The notes under the pieces are model-generated. The model searched no databases, had not been told where the DNA came from, and saw only the letters and a program-made list of their open reading frames with translations. The position numbers were made by a program, and so were the translations under genes. 62,278 nt of DNA, from NCBI RefSeq assembly GCF_020055675.1, contig NZ_JAIPUS010000018.1:1-62278 (forward strand), written 5' to 3'. The DNA comes from Marivita sp. (GTDB lineage Bacteria; Pseudomonadota; Alphaproteobacteria; Rhodobacterales; Rhodobacteraceae). Of the stretch, positions 8,188 to 16,480 are shown piece by piece (position 1 is the first letter of the stretch; each line of letters opens with the position of its first letter).

Positions 8188-9372
8188 TTAGTCCTTTACG
8201 AAGAGCTTGCGTTCCACATTGCAGAGCGTTTCGGCCACTCCGTCTTCCGTGATCAGGATGGTCTCGGTTGTCTCCAGACCCCAACTGTCCATCCAAAGCG
8301 CAGGCATGAAGTGAAACGTCATGCCCGGTTGCAGAACGGTCATGTCCTCGCTTCGGATGGAGGCTGTGCGTTCGCCCCAGTCGGGCGGGTAACTCAGACC
8401 GATGGGATATCCACAGCGTCCGTTGCGTTCGATGCCGTGCTTCTGACACACATCGATAAAGGCGTTGGCGATATCGCAGGTCCGGTTGCCGGCGCGCGCC
8501 GCTTCGACCCCAGCTTCGATTCCCTCCAGCTGCGCCTTTTCAGCGTCCAGAAGGGCCTGCGGCGGCGTCCCCAGATAAACGGTCCGGCACAGCGGCGCAT
8601 GGTAGCGGCGGTAGCAGCCGGACAATTCGAAGAACGTCGCCTCGCCTTCGCGCATCGGATCGCCGTTCCACGTGAGGTGCGCAGCCGTCGCATCGAGGCC
8701 GGACGGGGTCAGCGGCACGATCGCCGGGTAGTCGCCCCAGATGTCGTCCACCCCGGTGATCCCTGCGTGAAAAATTTCGGCCACGAGTTCGTTCTTGCGC
8801 ACACCGGGTGCAGCCTTTTCGATGGCGATCCCGAGAATCTTTTCGGAGATCCGCGCCGCGTTGCGGATGAAAACGACCTCTTCCTCTGACTTGATCAGGC
8901 GCTGCCAGTTCACCAGCGACATGGCATCCATGATCGTGGCTTCGGGCAATTCCGCGCAAAGCACCTCGTGGGCCTTGGCGGAATAGTAGTAATTCTCCAT
9001 CTCCACGCCGATCCGGGACGTCTCCAGCCCCAGGTCCCGGAAATGTCCCGCCAGATCTTCCATGGGGTGTTGCAGCGTCGACTGCACGAAGTGGTCGGAA
9101 TAGCCATGGATATTGTCCTCGGACATCCAGCACGTGCGCGCCGCGCCGACCGCATCCATGTTCCGGCCCCACCAGATAGGCTCGCCCTCCATCTGGATGA
9201 TCACACCCTGATGCACGTAAAAGGACCACCCGTCATACCCAGTCAGCCAGGCCTGGTTCGACGGGTCGGTCACAAAAATCGCGTCAAGCCCTGCGCGCTG
9301 CATCGCTTCGCGCGTCAAGGCCAGGCGGCGGTCATATTCCATCTCGCTGAAGGGGGCGTGTCCCTGTGGCAT
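8188..9372 (-). CDS. doeA: M24-family hydrolase, ectoine hydrolase (DoeA/EutD)-like
   Basis: A 394-residue creatinase-fold protein that matches ectoine hydrolase along its length. DPSNQAWLTGYDGWSFYVHQ lies near residue 36; later come NYYYSAKAHE, LVNWQRLIKS, GDYPAIVPLTP, GYPIGLSYPPDWGERT and TFHFMPALW. DoeA opens the ectoine ring to N-acetyl-2,4-diaminobutyrate. The Asp pair that binds metal in true M24 peptidases is replaced (RRYHAPLCRTVYLG), as in metal-free creatinase-like members. Start ATG at 9372 with AGGA six bases before it. It shares an operon with the M20 deacetylase. Related creatinase-like hydrolases acting on other cyclic compounds remain possible. Confidence 0.8.
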   Translation of the reverse strand: MPQGHAPFSEMEYDRRLALTREAMQRAGLDAIFVTDPSNQAWLTGYDGWSFYVHQGVIIQMEGEPIWWGRNMDAVGAARTCWMSEDNIHGYSDHFVQSTLQHPMEDLAGHFRDLGLETSRIGVEMENYYYSAKAHEVLCAELPEATIMDAMSLVNWQRLIKSEEEVVFIRNAARISEKILGIAIEKAAPGVRKNELVAEIFHAGITGVDDIWGDYPAIVPLTPSGLDATAAHLTWNGDPMREGEATFFELSGCYRRYHAPLCRTVYLGTPPQALLDAEKAQLEGIEAGVEAARAGNRTCDIANAFIDVCQKHGIERNGRCGYPIGLSYPPDWGERTASIRSEDMTVLQPGMTFHFMPALWMDSWGLETTETILITEDGVAETLCNVERKLFVKD

Positions 9373-9529
9373 GAATGATCCTAACTACGGTGGGTCTGGT
9401 ATGATGGGCCCATCTGGACTACGTGTGCCGCAGACTGGATCTGACACTGGGCAGAATTCTTGAGAGGTTCAAGAGATTTCAGCCCACCGCTCATAACACC
9501 TGCCATCGGCAGAACTTACGGAGGCCGCG
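9373..9529. promoter_or_regulatory. Divergent intergenic region with a 12-bp palindrome
   Basis: The region between the M24 hydrolase and the aminotransferase must hold both promoters. A perfect palindrome GATGGGCCCATC lies at 9403-9414, about 30 bases upstream of the hydrolase start, and is a candidate operator. No regulator gene is adjacent. The GGAGG at about 9520 belongs to the aminotransferase. I could not assign a convincing sigma-70 -35/-10 pair. Confidence 0.35.
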
Positions 9530-10903
9530 ATGCTACGGAATGATCAACTCGATCAATGGGATCGGGACAACTTCTTTCATCCCTCGACACACCTCGCCCA
9601 GCACGCGCGCGGCGAAAGCCCGAACCGGGTGATCCGGACCGCATCTGGCGTGTTCATCGAGGATCGGGACGGCAATCGCATGCTGGATGCATTTGCCGGA
9701 CTCTATTGCGTCAATGTGGGCTATGGCCGCCAGGAAATCGCGAAGGCGATTGCCGATCAGGCCCGCGAACTGGCGTATTACCATTCCTATGTCGGGCATG
9801 GCACCGAAGCGTCGATCACCCTGTCCAAGATGATCCTCGACCGGGCGCCGTCCAACATGTCCAAGGTCTATTTCGGGCTTGGCGGTTCGGATGCGAACGA
9901 AACCAACGTCAAGCTTGTCTGGTATTACAACAACATCCTTGGCCGTCCGAAAAAGAAAAAGATCATCTCGCGGTGGCGCGGGTATCACGGCTCGGGGCTT
10001 GTCACCGGATCGCTCACCGGGCTGGAGCTGTTCCACAAGAAATTCGACCTGCCTGTGGAGCAGGTGATCCACACCACCGCGCCGTATTACTACCGGCGCG
10101 GAAACCTCGATCAGACGGAGGCACAATTTGTCGCGCAATGCGTGCAGGATCTGGAAGACCTGATCGAACGTGAAGGGGCCGACACGATCGGCGCCTTTAT
10201 CGGGGAACCGATGCTCGGCACCGGCGGCATCGTACCGCCCCCCGAAGGATATTGGGCCGCGATCCAGGCGGTATTGAAAAAACACGACATCCTGCTGATC
10301 GCAGATGAGGTCGTGACCGGTTTTGGCCGTCTTGGCACGATGTTCGGATCCGAGCACTACGGCATCGAGCCGGACATCATCACCATCGCCAAGGGCCTCA
10401 CGTCGGCCTATGCGCCGCTGTCCGGGTCCATTGTCTCGGACAAGGTCTGGTCTGTCCTGGAACAGGGAACGGACGAGAACGGCCCCATTGGTCATGGCTG
10501 GACCTATTCCGCCCACCCGATCGGGGCCGCGGCCGGGGTTGCCAACCTCAAGCTGATCGACGAACTCGATCTGGTGTCAAACGCAGCCGATGTCGGGGCT
10601 TATCTCAATGCCGCGATGGCGGACGCGCTGGCCGATCATCCTCATGTCGGAGAGGTCCGCGGCGAAGGCATGATCTGTGCCGTGGAATTCGTCAAGGACA
10701 AGGATAATCGCGCATTCTTCGATCCGGCAGACAAGGTTGGCGCGCAATTGTCCGGCAAGCTGCTCGAGCAGGACAAGATCATCGCGCGCGCCATGCCTCA
10801 AGGCGATATCCTTGGCTTTGCGCCGCCCTTCTGCCTGAGCCGCGAAGAGGCGGACCAAGTGGTCGCCGGGACCCTGCGGGCGGTCAAGGCTGTGCTCGGA
10901 TAA
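9530..10903 (+). CDS. Class III aminotransferase (omega-amino acid:pyruvate type)
   Basis: A 457-residue PLP enzyme, fold type I, class III. The phosphate-binding and cofactor region is clear: YFGLGGSDANETNVKL near residue 115, SRWRGYHGSG near 148, LLIADEVVTGFGRLG near 257, and the Schiff-base lysine in TIAKGLTSAYAPLSG near 286. The ribosome-binding site is GGAGG. It faces away from the doeA-like/argE-like pair, which suggests a transaminase step on the same compound, for example diaminobutyrate to aspartate semialdehyde as DoeD does. Taurine or beta-alanine aminotransferases share this architecture, so substrate is open. Confidence 0.85.
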   Translation: MLRNDQLDQWDRDNFFHPSTHLAQHARGESPNRVIRTASGVFIEDRDGNRMLDAFAGLYCVNVGYGRQEIAKAIADQARELAYYHSYVGHGTEASITLSKMILDRAPSNMSKVYFGLGGSDANETNVKLVWYYNNILGRPKKKKIISRWRGYHGSGLVTGSLTGLELFHKKFDLPVEQVIHTTAPYYYRRGNLDQTEAQFVAQCVQDLEDLIEREGADTIGAFIGEPMLGTGGIVPPPEGYWAAIQAVLKKHDILLIADEVVTGFGRLGTMFGSEHYGIEPDIITIAKGLTSAYAPLSGSIVSDKVWSVLEQGTDENGPIGHGWTYSAHPIGAAAGVANLKLIDELDLVSNAADVGAYLNAAMADALADHPHVGEVRGEGMICAVEFVKDKDNRAFFDPADKVGAQLSGKLLEQDKIIARAMPQGDILGFAPPFCLSREEADQVVAGTLRAVKAVLG

Positions 10904-10919
10904 GCGTCGTCCGAATGCG

Positions 10920-11792
10920 ATGGGACATCTTGGACCCTACCTGATCGGAATCGATGGCGGCGGGACCGGCTGCCGCGCCGCCATCAGTGATCGCGCGGGA
11001 AACATTCTCGGGTCCGCCAATGGCGGACCTGCGAACTACACCAGCGATCCTGACGGGACTGTGCGCAATCTGATCGGGGCGCTTGGATCGGCGGCACGGA
11101 ATGCGGGGCTGGATCTGCCAGAGCTGGCCAATGTGCCGGCGCATGTCGGCCTTGCCGGGATCGTGTCACCCGAGACCGCACGCGCACTGGCCGCAAAACT
11201 GCCCTTGCTTCGCTGCACCGTGACTGACGATCAGGTCACCACCGTCTTCGGAGCTTTGGGCGACAGAAACGGCGTTGTAATCTCGGTCGGAACCGGTTCC
11301 TTCATTGCGGTCAAACGCGGGGCTAACATCCGGCACATCGGTGGTTGGGGCCTGCAGCTTGGAGATCAGGCATCCGGCGCCTGGCTGGGCCGAAAGGCGT
11401 TGCAACGCTGCGCCTTGACCCGCGATGGCTTGGCGCAAAACTCCGGGCTGACCACTCGGATCTGGCAAGATTTCAACAACGATCCGGCAAAACTGATTGC
11501 CTTTGCCCAATCCGCGACGCCGGCTGACTTTGCGACCTACGCAACGGAGGTGATGGCCGCGGCGACGCAGGCCGATTCACAGGCAATCGAGATTGTAGCC
11601 GAAGCGACGGCGTATTTGTCGCTATGTCTTGAAACAACGGGATTTTCGAAGGAAGATCACCTGTGCCTGACGGGGGGATTAGGGCCGCTCTTTGCACAAT
11701 GGCTGCCGCGCACGGCCCAAAACCGATTGACGGGGCCACGCGGCACCGCGCTTGACGGGGCATTGGCCCTGGCTCGACAGATGGTACCCTAG
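10920..11792 (+). CDS. BadF/BadG-type ATPase, probable N-acetylglucosamine/glucosamine kinase
   Basis: A 290-residue ASKHA-fold kinase. LIGIDGGGTGCRAAI near residue 8 is the phosphate-1 loop, VISVGTGSFIAV near 120 the phosphate-2 loop, and HIGGWGLQLGDQASGAWLGR near 140 is characteristic of the eukaryotic-type N-acetylglucosamine kinase group. LCLTGGLGPL near 254 is the adenosine motif. It would phosphorylate GlcNAc or GlcN at C6. The downstream deacetylase (NagA) supports GlcNAc. It lies 16 bases after the aminotransferase, but the two are unlikely to be functionally linked. Confidence 0.82.
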   Translation: MGHLGPYLIGIDGGGTGCRAAISDRAGNILGSANGGPANYTSDPDGTVRNLIGALGSAARNAGLDLPELANVPAHVGLAGIVSPETARALAAKLPLLRCTVTDDQVTTVFGALGDRNGVVISVGTGSFIAVKRGANIRHIGGWGLQLGDQASGAWLGRKALQRCALTRDGLAQNSGLTTRIWQDFNNDPAKLIAFAQSATPADFATYATEVMAAATQADSQAIEIVAEATAYLSLCLETTGFSKEDHLCLTGGLGPLFAQWLPRTAQNRLTGPRGTALDGALALARQMVP

Positions 11793-11867
11793 CGCGTGTC
11801 ACCAAAGAGGTCACGCATCAGAACCGACCCCGTCAGCGTTTCTCCAAACAGGATCAAGAGAATGCCA

Positions 11868-11993
11868 GCCACCACCCAGATGCACCCCGAAATTGAAAAG
11901 GTCGCAGGTGCGGTCGACCGGCTCTTGTCCCACGGGGCCAGGGCCAACATGGATGCGCCGCGCCACCTGAACCAAGCCACGGAAAACCCATGA
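11868..11993 (+). pseudogene. Internally deleted SIS-type glucosamine-6-phosphate deaminase remnant
   Basis: A 41-codon frame starting at 11868, with AGGA upstream, that ends in a TGA overlapping the nagA ATG. Its first part, TQMHPEIEKVAGAVDRLLS, follows the pattern of the N-terminus of SIS-domain (NagB-II/AgaS-like) deaminases. Its tail, DAPRHLNQATENP, resembles their C-terminus (proline, then HL-x-KVT). The roughly 300 residues between, including both SIS domains, are absent. The position between the kinase and nagA is where the deaminase gene normally sits. The simplest reading is an in-frame deletion scar. A short unrelated ORF is the alternative. Confidence 0.5.
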
Positions 11994-13144
11994 CCCGCCG
12001 CGCCCTTGTCGGAGCAGATATATTCGACGGCCGGACCCTGTACGAAGACCATGCGCTGCTCCTGGACGGGAATGTGTTTGTCGGGGTCGTACCTATTGCC
12101 AAGGCGCCCGCCAAATACGTCCGGCAGGAGGTGAGCGCCGGGGTCCTCATGCCGGGCTTTGTCGACCTGCAAGTCAATGGCGGCGGCGGTATCCTTTTCA
12201 ACGAGGAAACCACGGTCGATGGGCTGCGCCGCATCGCGATGGCCCATGCCACCACTGGCACACGCGCCTTGCTGCCCACGCTGATCACCGACACATGTGA
12301 CAAGACCCGGGCCGCGATCGACACCGTGGACGACGCGATCGCGAAAGGCGTGGCCGGCATCATGGGACTACACCTCGAAGGCCCACATATCGCACAGGCC
12401 CGCAAGGGGGCGCATGCGCCCGAGCTGATCCGCCCCATGACCGATGCCGACGAGGCGCTGCTTTGCGACGCCGCGCAACGGCTTCCAAACCTCATGGTCA
12501 CACTCGCGCCGGAAACCGTCGCGCCGGAACGGATCGCGCGCTTGACCAAAGCCGGGGTGATCGTCTCGCTCGGTCATTCAGACTGCACCTGTGACCAAGC
12601 CGCGGCGGCAATCGATGCCGGGGCGCGCTGCGTCACCCATCTGTTCAACGCGATGAGTCAACTGGGCAGCCGCGAACCCGGCTTGGTCGGTGCGGCACTC
12701 GACCATGGCAGCCTGCATGCCGGGCTGATCGCCGATGCAGTTCATGTTCATCCCCGCACGATACGCGCGGCGATGGCGGCCAAGACCGGCCCCGGCGCGA
12801 TTTTCCTCGTCAGCGATGCAATGGCGACAGCGGGATCGGAGATCACCGAATTTCAACTGAACGAACGACGGGTGCTGCGCCGCGATGGACGCCTGACGCT
12901 GAGCGACGGCACATTGGCCGGGGCGGATCTGGACCTGTCGTCGGCGGTCGCTATGCTCATCAACCGCGTCGGCATCAAGCCGGAAATCGCATGTGCCATG
13001 GCCAGTTCGGGCCCTGCGCAGGTTTTGCGGTCCGCATCGGAATACGGCGTCTTTGCCGAGGACCGGCATTGGGCGGGCATCCATCTCGACCCGAGCTTTC
13101 GGTATGATGCAAAGACCACTGCCGCACTCTGCGAGACGGTCTAA
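11990..13144 (+). CDS. nagA: N-acetylglucosamine-6-phosphate deacetylase
   Basis: A 384-residue amidohydrolase that deacetylates GlcNAc-6-phosphate. It shows MPGFVDLQVNGGGG near residue 54, the metal-site Glu in GLHLEGPHI near 127, VSLGHSDCTCDQA near 190, THLFNAMSQL near 216 and the catalytic Asp region FLVSDAMATAG near 273. The ATG overlaps the stop of the short deaminase remnant. Upstream lies the matching kinase. With the deaminase apparently lost here, its product glucosamine-6-phosphate must be used by a deaminase elsewhere or feed cell-wall synthesis. The 3' end overlaps the convergent btuF-like gene by four bases. Confidence 0.93.
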   Translation: MTRRALVGADIFDGRTLYEDHALLLDGNVFVGVVPIAKAPAKYVRQEVSAGVLMPGFVDLQVNGGGGILFNEETTVDGLRRIAMAHATTGTRALLPTLITDTCDKTRAAIDTVDDAIAKGVAGIMGLHLEGPHIAQARKGAHAPELIRPMTDADEALLCDAAQRLPNLMVTLAPETVAPERIARLTKAGVIVSLGHSDCTCDQAAAAIDAGARCVTHLFNAMSQLGSREPGLVGAALDHGSLHAGLIADAVHVHPRTIRAAMAAKTGPGAIFLVSDAMATAGSEITEFQLNERRVLRRDGRLTLSDGTLAGADLDLSSAVAMLINRVGIKPEIACAMASSGPAQVLRSASEYGVFAEDRHWAGIHLDPSFRYDAKTTAALCETV

Positions 13145-13959
13145 TTGTCAGGCAGTGCGTCCAATGCGTCGACTTTTTCCGACACTTGTGACACCGCGTC
13201 CAGAACGGATGGAACGCCGCAAACCCAGGCCACCGAGCTATGCAGCACCGGAAACGCGGCCAAGGCAGGATGCGTCGCCATTTCCTCGGATTGCGAAAAC
13301 CCTCCGAACGGCTGCGCCCCGATCAAAAGGTCGGGCTGATGCAGGATGACCTGCTCCAGGGACACGGTGCCGTTGCCCTGAATCCCAAGCTCCACCGACA
13401 GGTTGCGCGCACCGCCGGCCACAAGGATATCATGGCTGAGCGTTCCGGCCCCGAGCGAAAACCCGTTCGGCAAAAAGAAGGCTGCCAACGGCGCATCCTC
13501 TGCCGGTGGGGGCAAGCGCGCCAGATCGGTCTCGAACTGCGCGGCAATCGCCTCTGCTTTGTCGGACTGATTCAGCACCTGACCCATTTTCCGGATCTCG
13601 TCGGGGATATCTGACAGGGCCGAGGTGATCGGGAACGTCTCCACCTTGATCGAAATCGACTCCAGCATCCGCAAAAAGGCCGGATCGTTGAATGCCCCCG
13701 CAACCACGACATCGGGGTTTTGCATGGCTATCGTCTCGGATTGGGCGTTGTTGGTGGAATAGTTCACCGCTTCCTGCGCCATGACAGATGTTCGCGGATC
13801 AACGGATAGCGGGCTGAGCGAGACGATTTGTTCCGGTTCGGCCAACAGCAGCACGAGCTGATCGGTGCAGACATTCACCGATACAACCCGGGGCAAATCG
13901 GATGCTCCGGCCCCCGAAGGGACCAGCGCAGAAATCAACAGCGCCAGACCGCGCCACAT
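13141..13959 (-). CDS. ABC transporter substrate-binding protein, cobalamin/iron-complex type (BtuF-like)
   Basis: A 272-residue periplasmic binding protein with an N-terminal signal peptide (MWRGLALLISALVPSGAGAS, cleaved before DLPRVVS). The opening RVVSVNVCTDQLVLLLAEPE is the usual start of BtuF/FhuD-like domains, and PDVVVAGAFNDP and QPDLLIGAQ follow. It lies three bases downstream of the TonB-dependent receptor and under the same cobalamin riboswitch, so a cobalamin or cobinamide ligand is most likely. The permease (BtuC) and ATPase (BtuD) are not in this window. Confidence 0.85.
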   Translation of the reverse strand: MWRGLALLISALVPSGAGASDLPRVVSVNVCTDQLVLLLAEPEQIVSLSPLSVDPRTSVMAQEAVNYSTNNAQSETIAMQNPDVVVAGAFNDPAFLRMLESISIKVETFPITSALSDIPDEIRKMGQVLNQSDKAEAIAAQFETDLARLPPPAEDAPLAAFFLPNGFSLGAGTLSHDILVAGGARNLSVELGIQGNGTVSLEQVILHQPDLLIGAQPFGGFSQSEEMATHPALAAFPVLHSSVAWVCGVPSVLDAVSQVSEKVDALDALPDN

Positions 13960-13962
13960 CGC

Positions 13963-15795
13963 CTAGAACGAGGTTTCGACACCAAAGCGGATGGTCCGCT
14001 CTGGCGCATTGAAGCCGCGCACGGTCTGGTAGGACGCGTCGGCCACATTGTCGATCACACCGTATACCGACGCGGTTTCGGTGATGTCATAGCGGGCGGA
14101 CACATCCCAAACCGTAAAATCGTCAAGCCGGGTCGGTGTTCCGGCCCCATCAAGGCTGTCAGCCGCGCGGGTCATGTTCACACCGAGTTGCAGCCGATCT
14201 GTCACATCGGCTTCGAGCGCGAGTGACAGGTCATGCCGTGGCACACGCACCACACGCTCTCCGTCGTTCTCGGCATCGGTCAGAGTGTAGGCGCCGGCCA
14301 GACGCACATGATCCGTGATTGCGTAGCTCCCACTCAGCTCGAACCCCCGCGTCGTCGTGGTGCCATCGGTCTGGATGTAGCATCCGAAGCTTTGCGACGG
14401 AAGACAATCGGGCGACGCGCCAAAGCCGATCAGGTCCTCGATCTCGGACCAGAACGCGGTTGCCTTGACGGTCGCGCGATCTCCGTAGGAATGCTCGATC
14501 CCAAGATCGAAGCTCAGGCTTTCTTCCGGGTCGAGCGCGACCGAACCCGCATACGGACCGAACCTTTCGTAAAGCGATGGTGCCCGATACCCGGTTCCCA
14601 AGGATGTGCGCAGTATCGTTGCGTCGTTGATCCGATAGGACAACGCCGCGCGCCCGGACAGCTGTCCGTCGAAATCCGAATACTCGTCGTAGCGCAGGGT
14701 CAGCGAAAGCTCCATTGCATCGATCGGAGTGGCCTTCATCTCGGCAAAGGCGGCCGAATTCGACGCGTCATAGTCATCGCCATCCAGTTCCGCCCGTTCC
14801 TCGGTCCAATCCGCCCCAAACGCAAACGACACGGACGATGATACATCGCCCCGCGCCAGATACGCCACCGTATCGCGCGCGCCAAGGAATTCCCGGGTGA
14901 AGCCTCCGGCATCGAACCGGTCGATCTCGTACCGGCTGAAGGAAAGGTCATGCGACCAGCCCCCGGTTTCGACCTCTCCGAACACCCGCACCCCGCGGCG
15001 TGTCTCGTCGCTTTCGCCGGTCGGGTCGGTGGTGGAGCGATCAAATTCGGTTGTGCCGTCCGACCAGAACCCATTGGCGCCGACCCGGATCGCGTCACTG
15101 ACCTGATACGCGGCGTAAAGCGTCACATTGCTTTGGGTGAACCCATCGTTCTCATCGTCGGTGTCGCGCGCCGAAAACCCTTCCGAGGTCACGCGGCCAA
15201 GGCTCAGGGCCAGTTCTGCGCGGTCGTCCAGGTACCCGAGACTCAGGGTCGCCGCGCGGGTCTCATTGCTGCCCAGCTCGGCCTTTGCCCTGCCCGAAAC
15301 CCCGGACTTGGCGGGCCGCCAGCTTTGCAGCTCGACCGCTCCCGCGATCGCGTCGGAGCCGTAGATGGCAGATTGCGTGCCCTTGATGACCGCGATCCGG
15401 TCCAGCGCGCCAGTGGTCAATGGGCCGAAGTTGAAAGCGGTTTGAACCGAGGACGGATCGGCGATATCGATCCCGTCCAGCCGCACACCTACATACGGGA
15501 CACCAAGGCCACGAATCCGCACGGATGAAACACTGCCCAGGCCGCCGTTCGCGCTGGCCGACACACCGGGCAATGAGGCAAGCGCCTGTGTCGCACCAAG
15601 ACCCTCGCGGACAATCGCGTCACGTTCCGCGACGTCGATGATGGCCCCGGTGGTTTCAAGACTTGTCGGAAGCAACCCGCCGAAAACGACAATGTCTTCC
15701 AGTTCGACAACAGGCCCACCCAGGTCCTGTGCCGCCAAAACGGAGGGCGCAACAAGAGTGGAACACAAGAGAAGTTTGGTCGTGAGACGTACCAT
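13963..15795 (-). CDS. btuB: TonB-dependent outer-membrane receptor, BtuB-like
   Basis: A 610-residue receptor: signal peptide (residues 1-22), a short Ton box region (ELEDIVVFGG near 31), a plug domain (residues about 45-160 with GVSASANGGLGSVSSVRIRG and KGTQSAIYGSDAIAGAVEL), then a beta-barrel ending in phenylalanine, the outer-membrane assembly signal. Length and plug fit BtuB. The cobalamin riboswitch upstream and the BtuF-like gene downstream make vitamin B12 the probable substrate. Energised by the TonB-ExbBD system encoded elsewhere. Confidence 0.9.
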   Translation of the reverse strand: MVRLTTKLLLCSTLVAPSVLAAQDLGGPVVELEDIVVFGGLLPTSLETTGAIIDVAERDAIVREGLGATQALASLPGVSASANGGLGSVSSVRIRGLGVPYVGVRLDGIDIADPSSVQTAFNFGPLTTGALDRIAVIKGTQSAIYGSDAIAGAVELQSWRPAKSGVSGRAKAELGSNETRAATLSLGYLDDRAELALSLGRVTSEGFSARDTDDENDGFTQSNVTLYAAYQVSDAIRVGANGFWSDGTTEFDRSTTDPTGESDETRRGVRVFGEVETGGWSHDLSFSRYEIDRFDAGGFTREFLGARDTVAYLARGDVSSSVSFAFGADWTEERAELDGDDYDASNSAAFAEMKATPIDAMELSLTLRYDEYSDFDGQLSGRAALSYRINDATILRTSLGTGYRAPSLYERFGPYAGSVALDPEESLSFDLGIEHSYGDRATVKATAFWSEIEDLIGFGASPDCLPSQSFGCYIQTDGTTTTRGFELSGSYAITDHVRLAGAYTLTDAENDGERVVRVPRHDLSLALEADVTDRLQLGVNMTRAADSLDGAGTPTRLDDFTVWDVSARYDITETASVYGVIDNVADASYQTVRGFNAPERTIRFGVETSF

Positions 15796-15934
15796 GGCAA
15801 AGACCCCGGTCTTTTTCCGGCAAATATGGCCGGATCGGTAACTTTAATCTGGAACGCAAGGCATCCGCAGACGGTGATGGACACCACTGCGGACAGCGCC
15901 GCCGCCCTGTCGCACCCCGCGACCGGACTGGGTG

Positions 15935-16125
15935 TTGGCTTACGGCAGGTCTCCTGACTTGCGGATCATCGCTCTGCTGGCCTTCCCAGTCGCCCAAGGG
16001 GTCCCAGTGGCAGTTTCAGCGTCGCTCACCGCTCACAGTTGCGGGGGCAGTCGCGGATTTGCCTCTCGACGCACCGCGTTCCCTTTTCACCGGACGCTGT
16101 GACACGCCCAGACCGTAAACACCCT
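15935..16125 (-). ncRNA. Cobalamin (AdoCbl) riboswitch
   Basis: On the minus strand the conserved core is easily read: GGTGAAAAGGGAA (complement of 16079-16091), AAATCCGCGACTGCCCCCGC and CAACTGTGAGCGG (complement of about 16030-16060), GCCACTGGG (complement of 16003-16011), GGGAAGGCCAGCAG, and the closing GTCAGGAGACCTGCC (complement of 15944-15958). These are the signature segments of the B12 element. It lies in the leader of the BtuB-like gene, 140 bases before its ATG. High cobalamin is expected to reduce expression of the receptor and binding protein, probably at translation or by termination in 15800-15930. Confidence 0.95.
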
Positions 16126-16480
16126 CATGTGCACGTGCGGCCGGTCGCAGGTCAAGCCTTGTCTTTTGGAACGGCTGATGTGGGACATGAGGGGAAACGC
16201 TCTTGTTGACGTGTCTACAGCTTTTGCAGCGGCGCGCTGCCGCCGCAGACCCGAACGCTTGGCGCTTACCTGCATCGGCAACGTCTTGGTGCATGTCGCA
16301 AAAGACAGATGAAGTGGCCTTTCGCAAGACACTCTCCTGTCATATCCTCGGGTGCTCCGTGATCCGCGTAGCGCAGCATGTAAACGGCCGGTGCACCAGG
16401 CATTTGCATGGTCTGCGTCCAGATCACCCTGTATGGATCAAATGCGGTGCCCGGACCACCCGGACGAAGGGGATTGGCTG
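16126..16480. other. Intergenic region between riboswitch leader and deacylase gene
   Basis: About 355 bases holding the promoter of the riboswitch transcript (minus strand) and that of the deacylase (plus strand). Small open frames on both strands lack recognisable families, and I treat them as chance. No clear palindrome, terminator or sigma-70 hexamer pair was found. AAGGGGA at about 16468-16474 is the ribosome-binding site of the next gene. Confidence 0.4.

Noticed and set aside
11789-12000. Minus-strand frame with a hydrophobic tail (CIWVVAGILLILFGETL) as a membrane-protein remnant
   Set aside because: It is antisense to the deaminase-like remnant and nagA start, has no start or partner, and matches no family I recognise. 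The plus-strand reading explains the region better.
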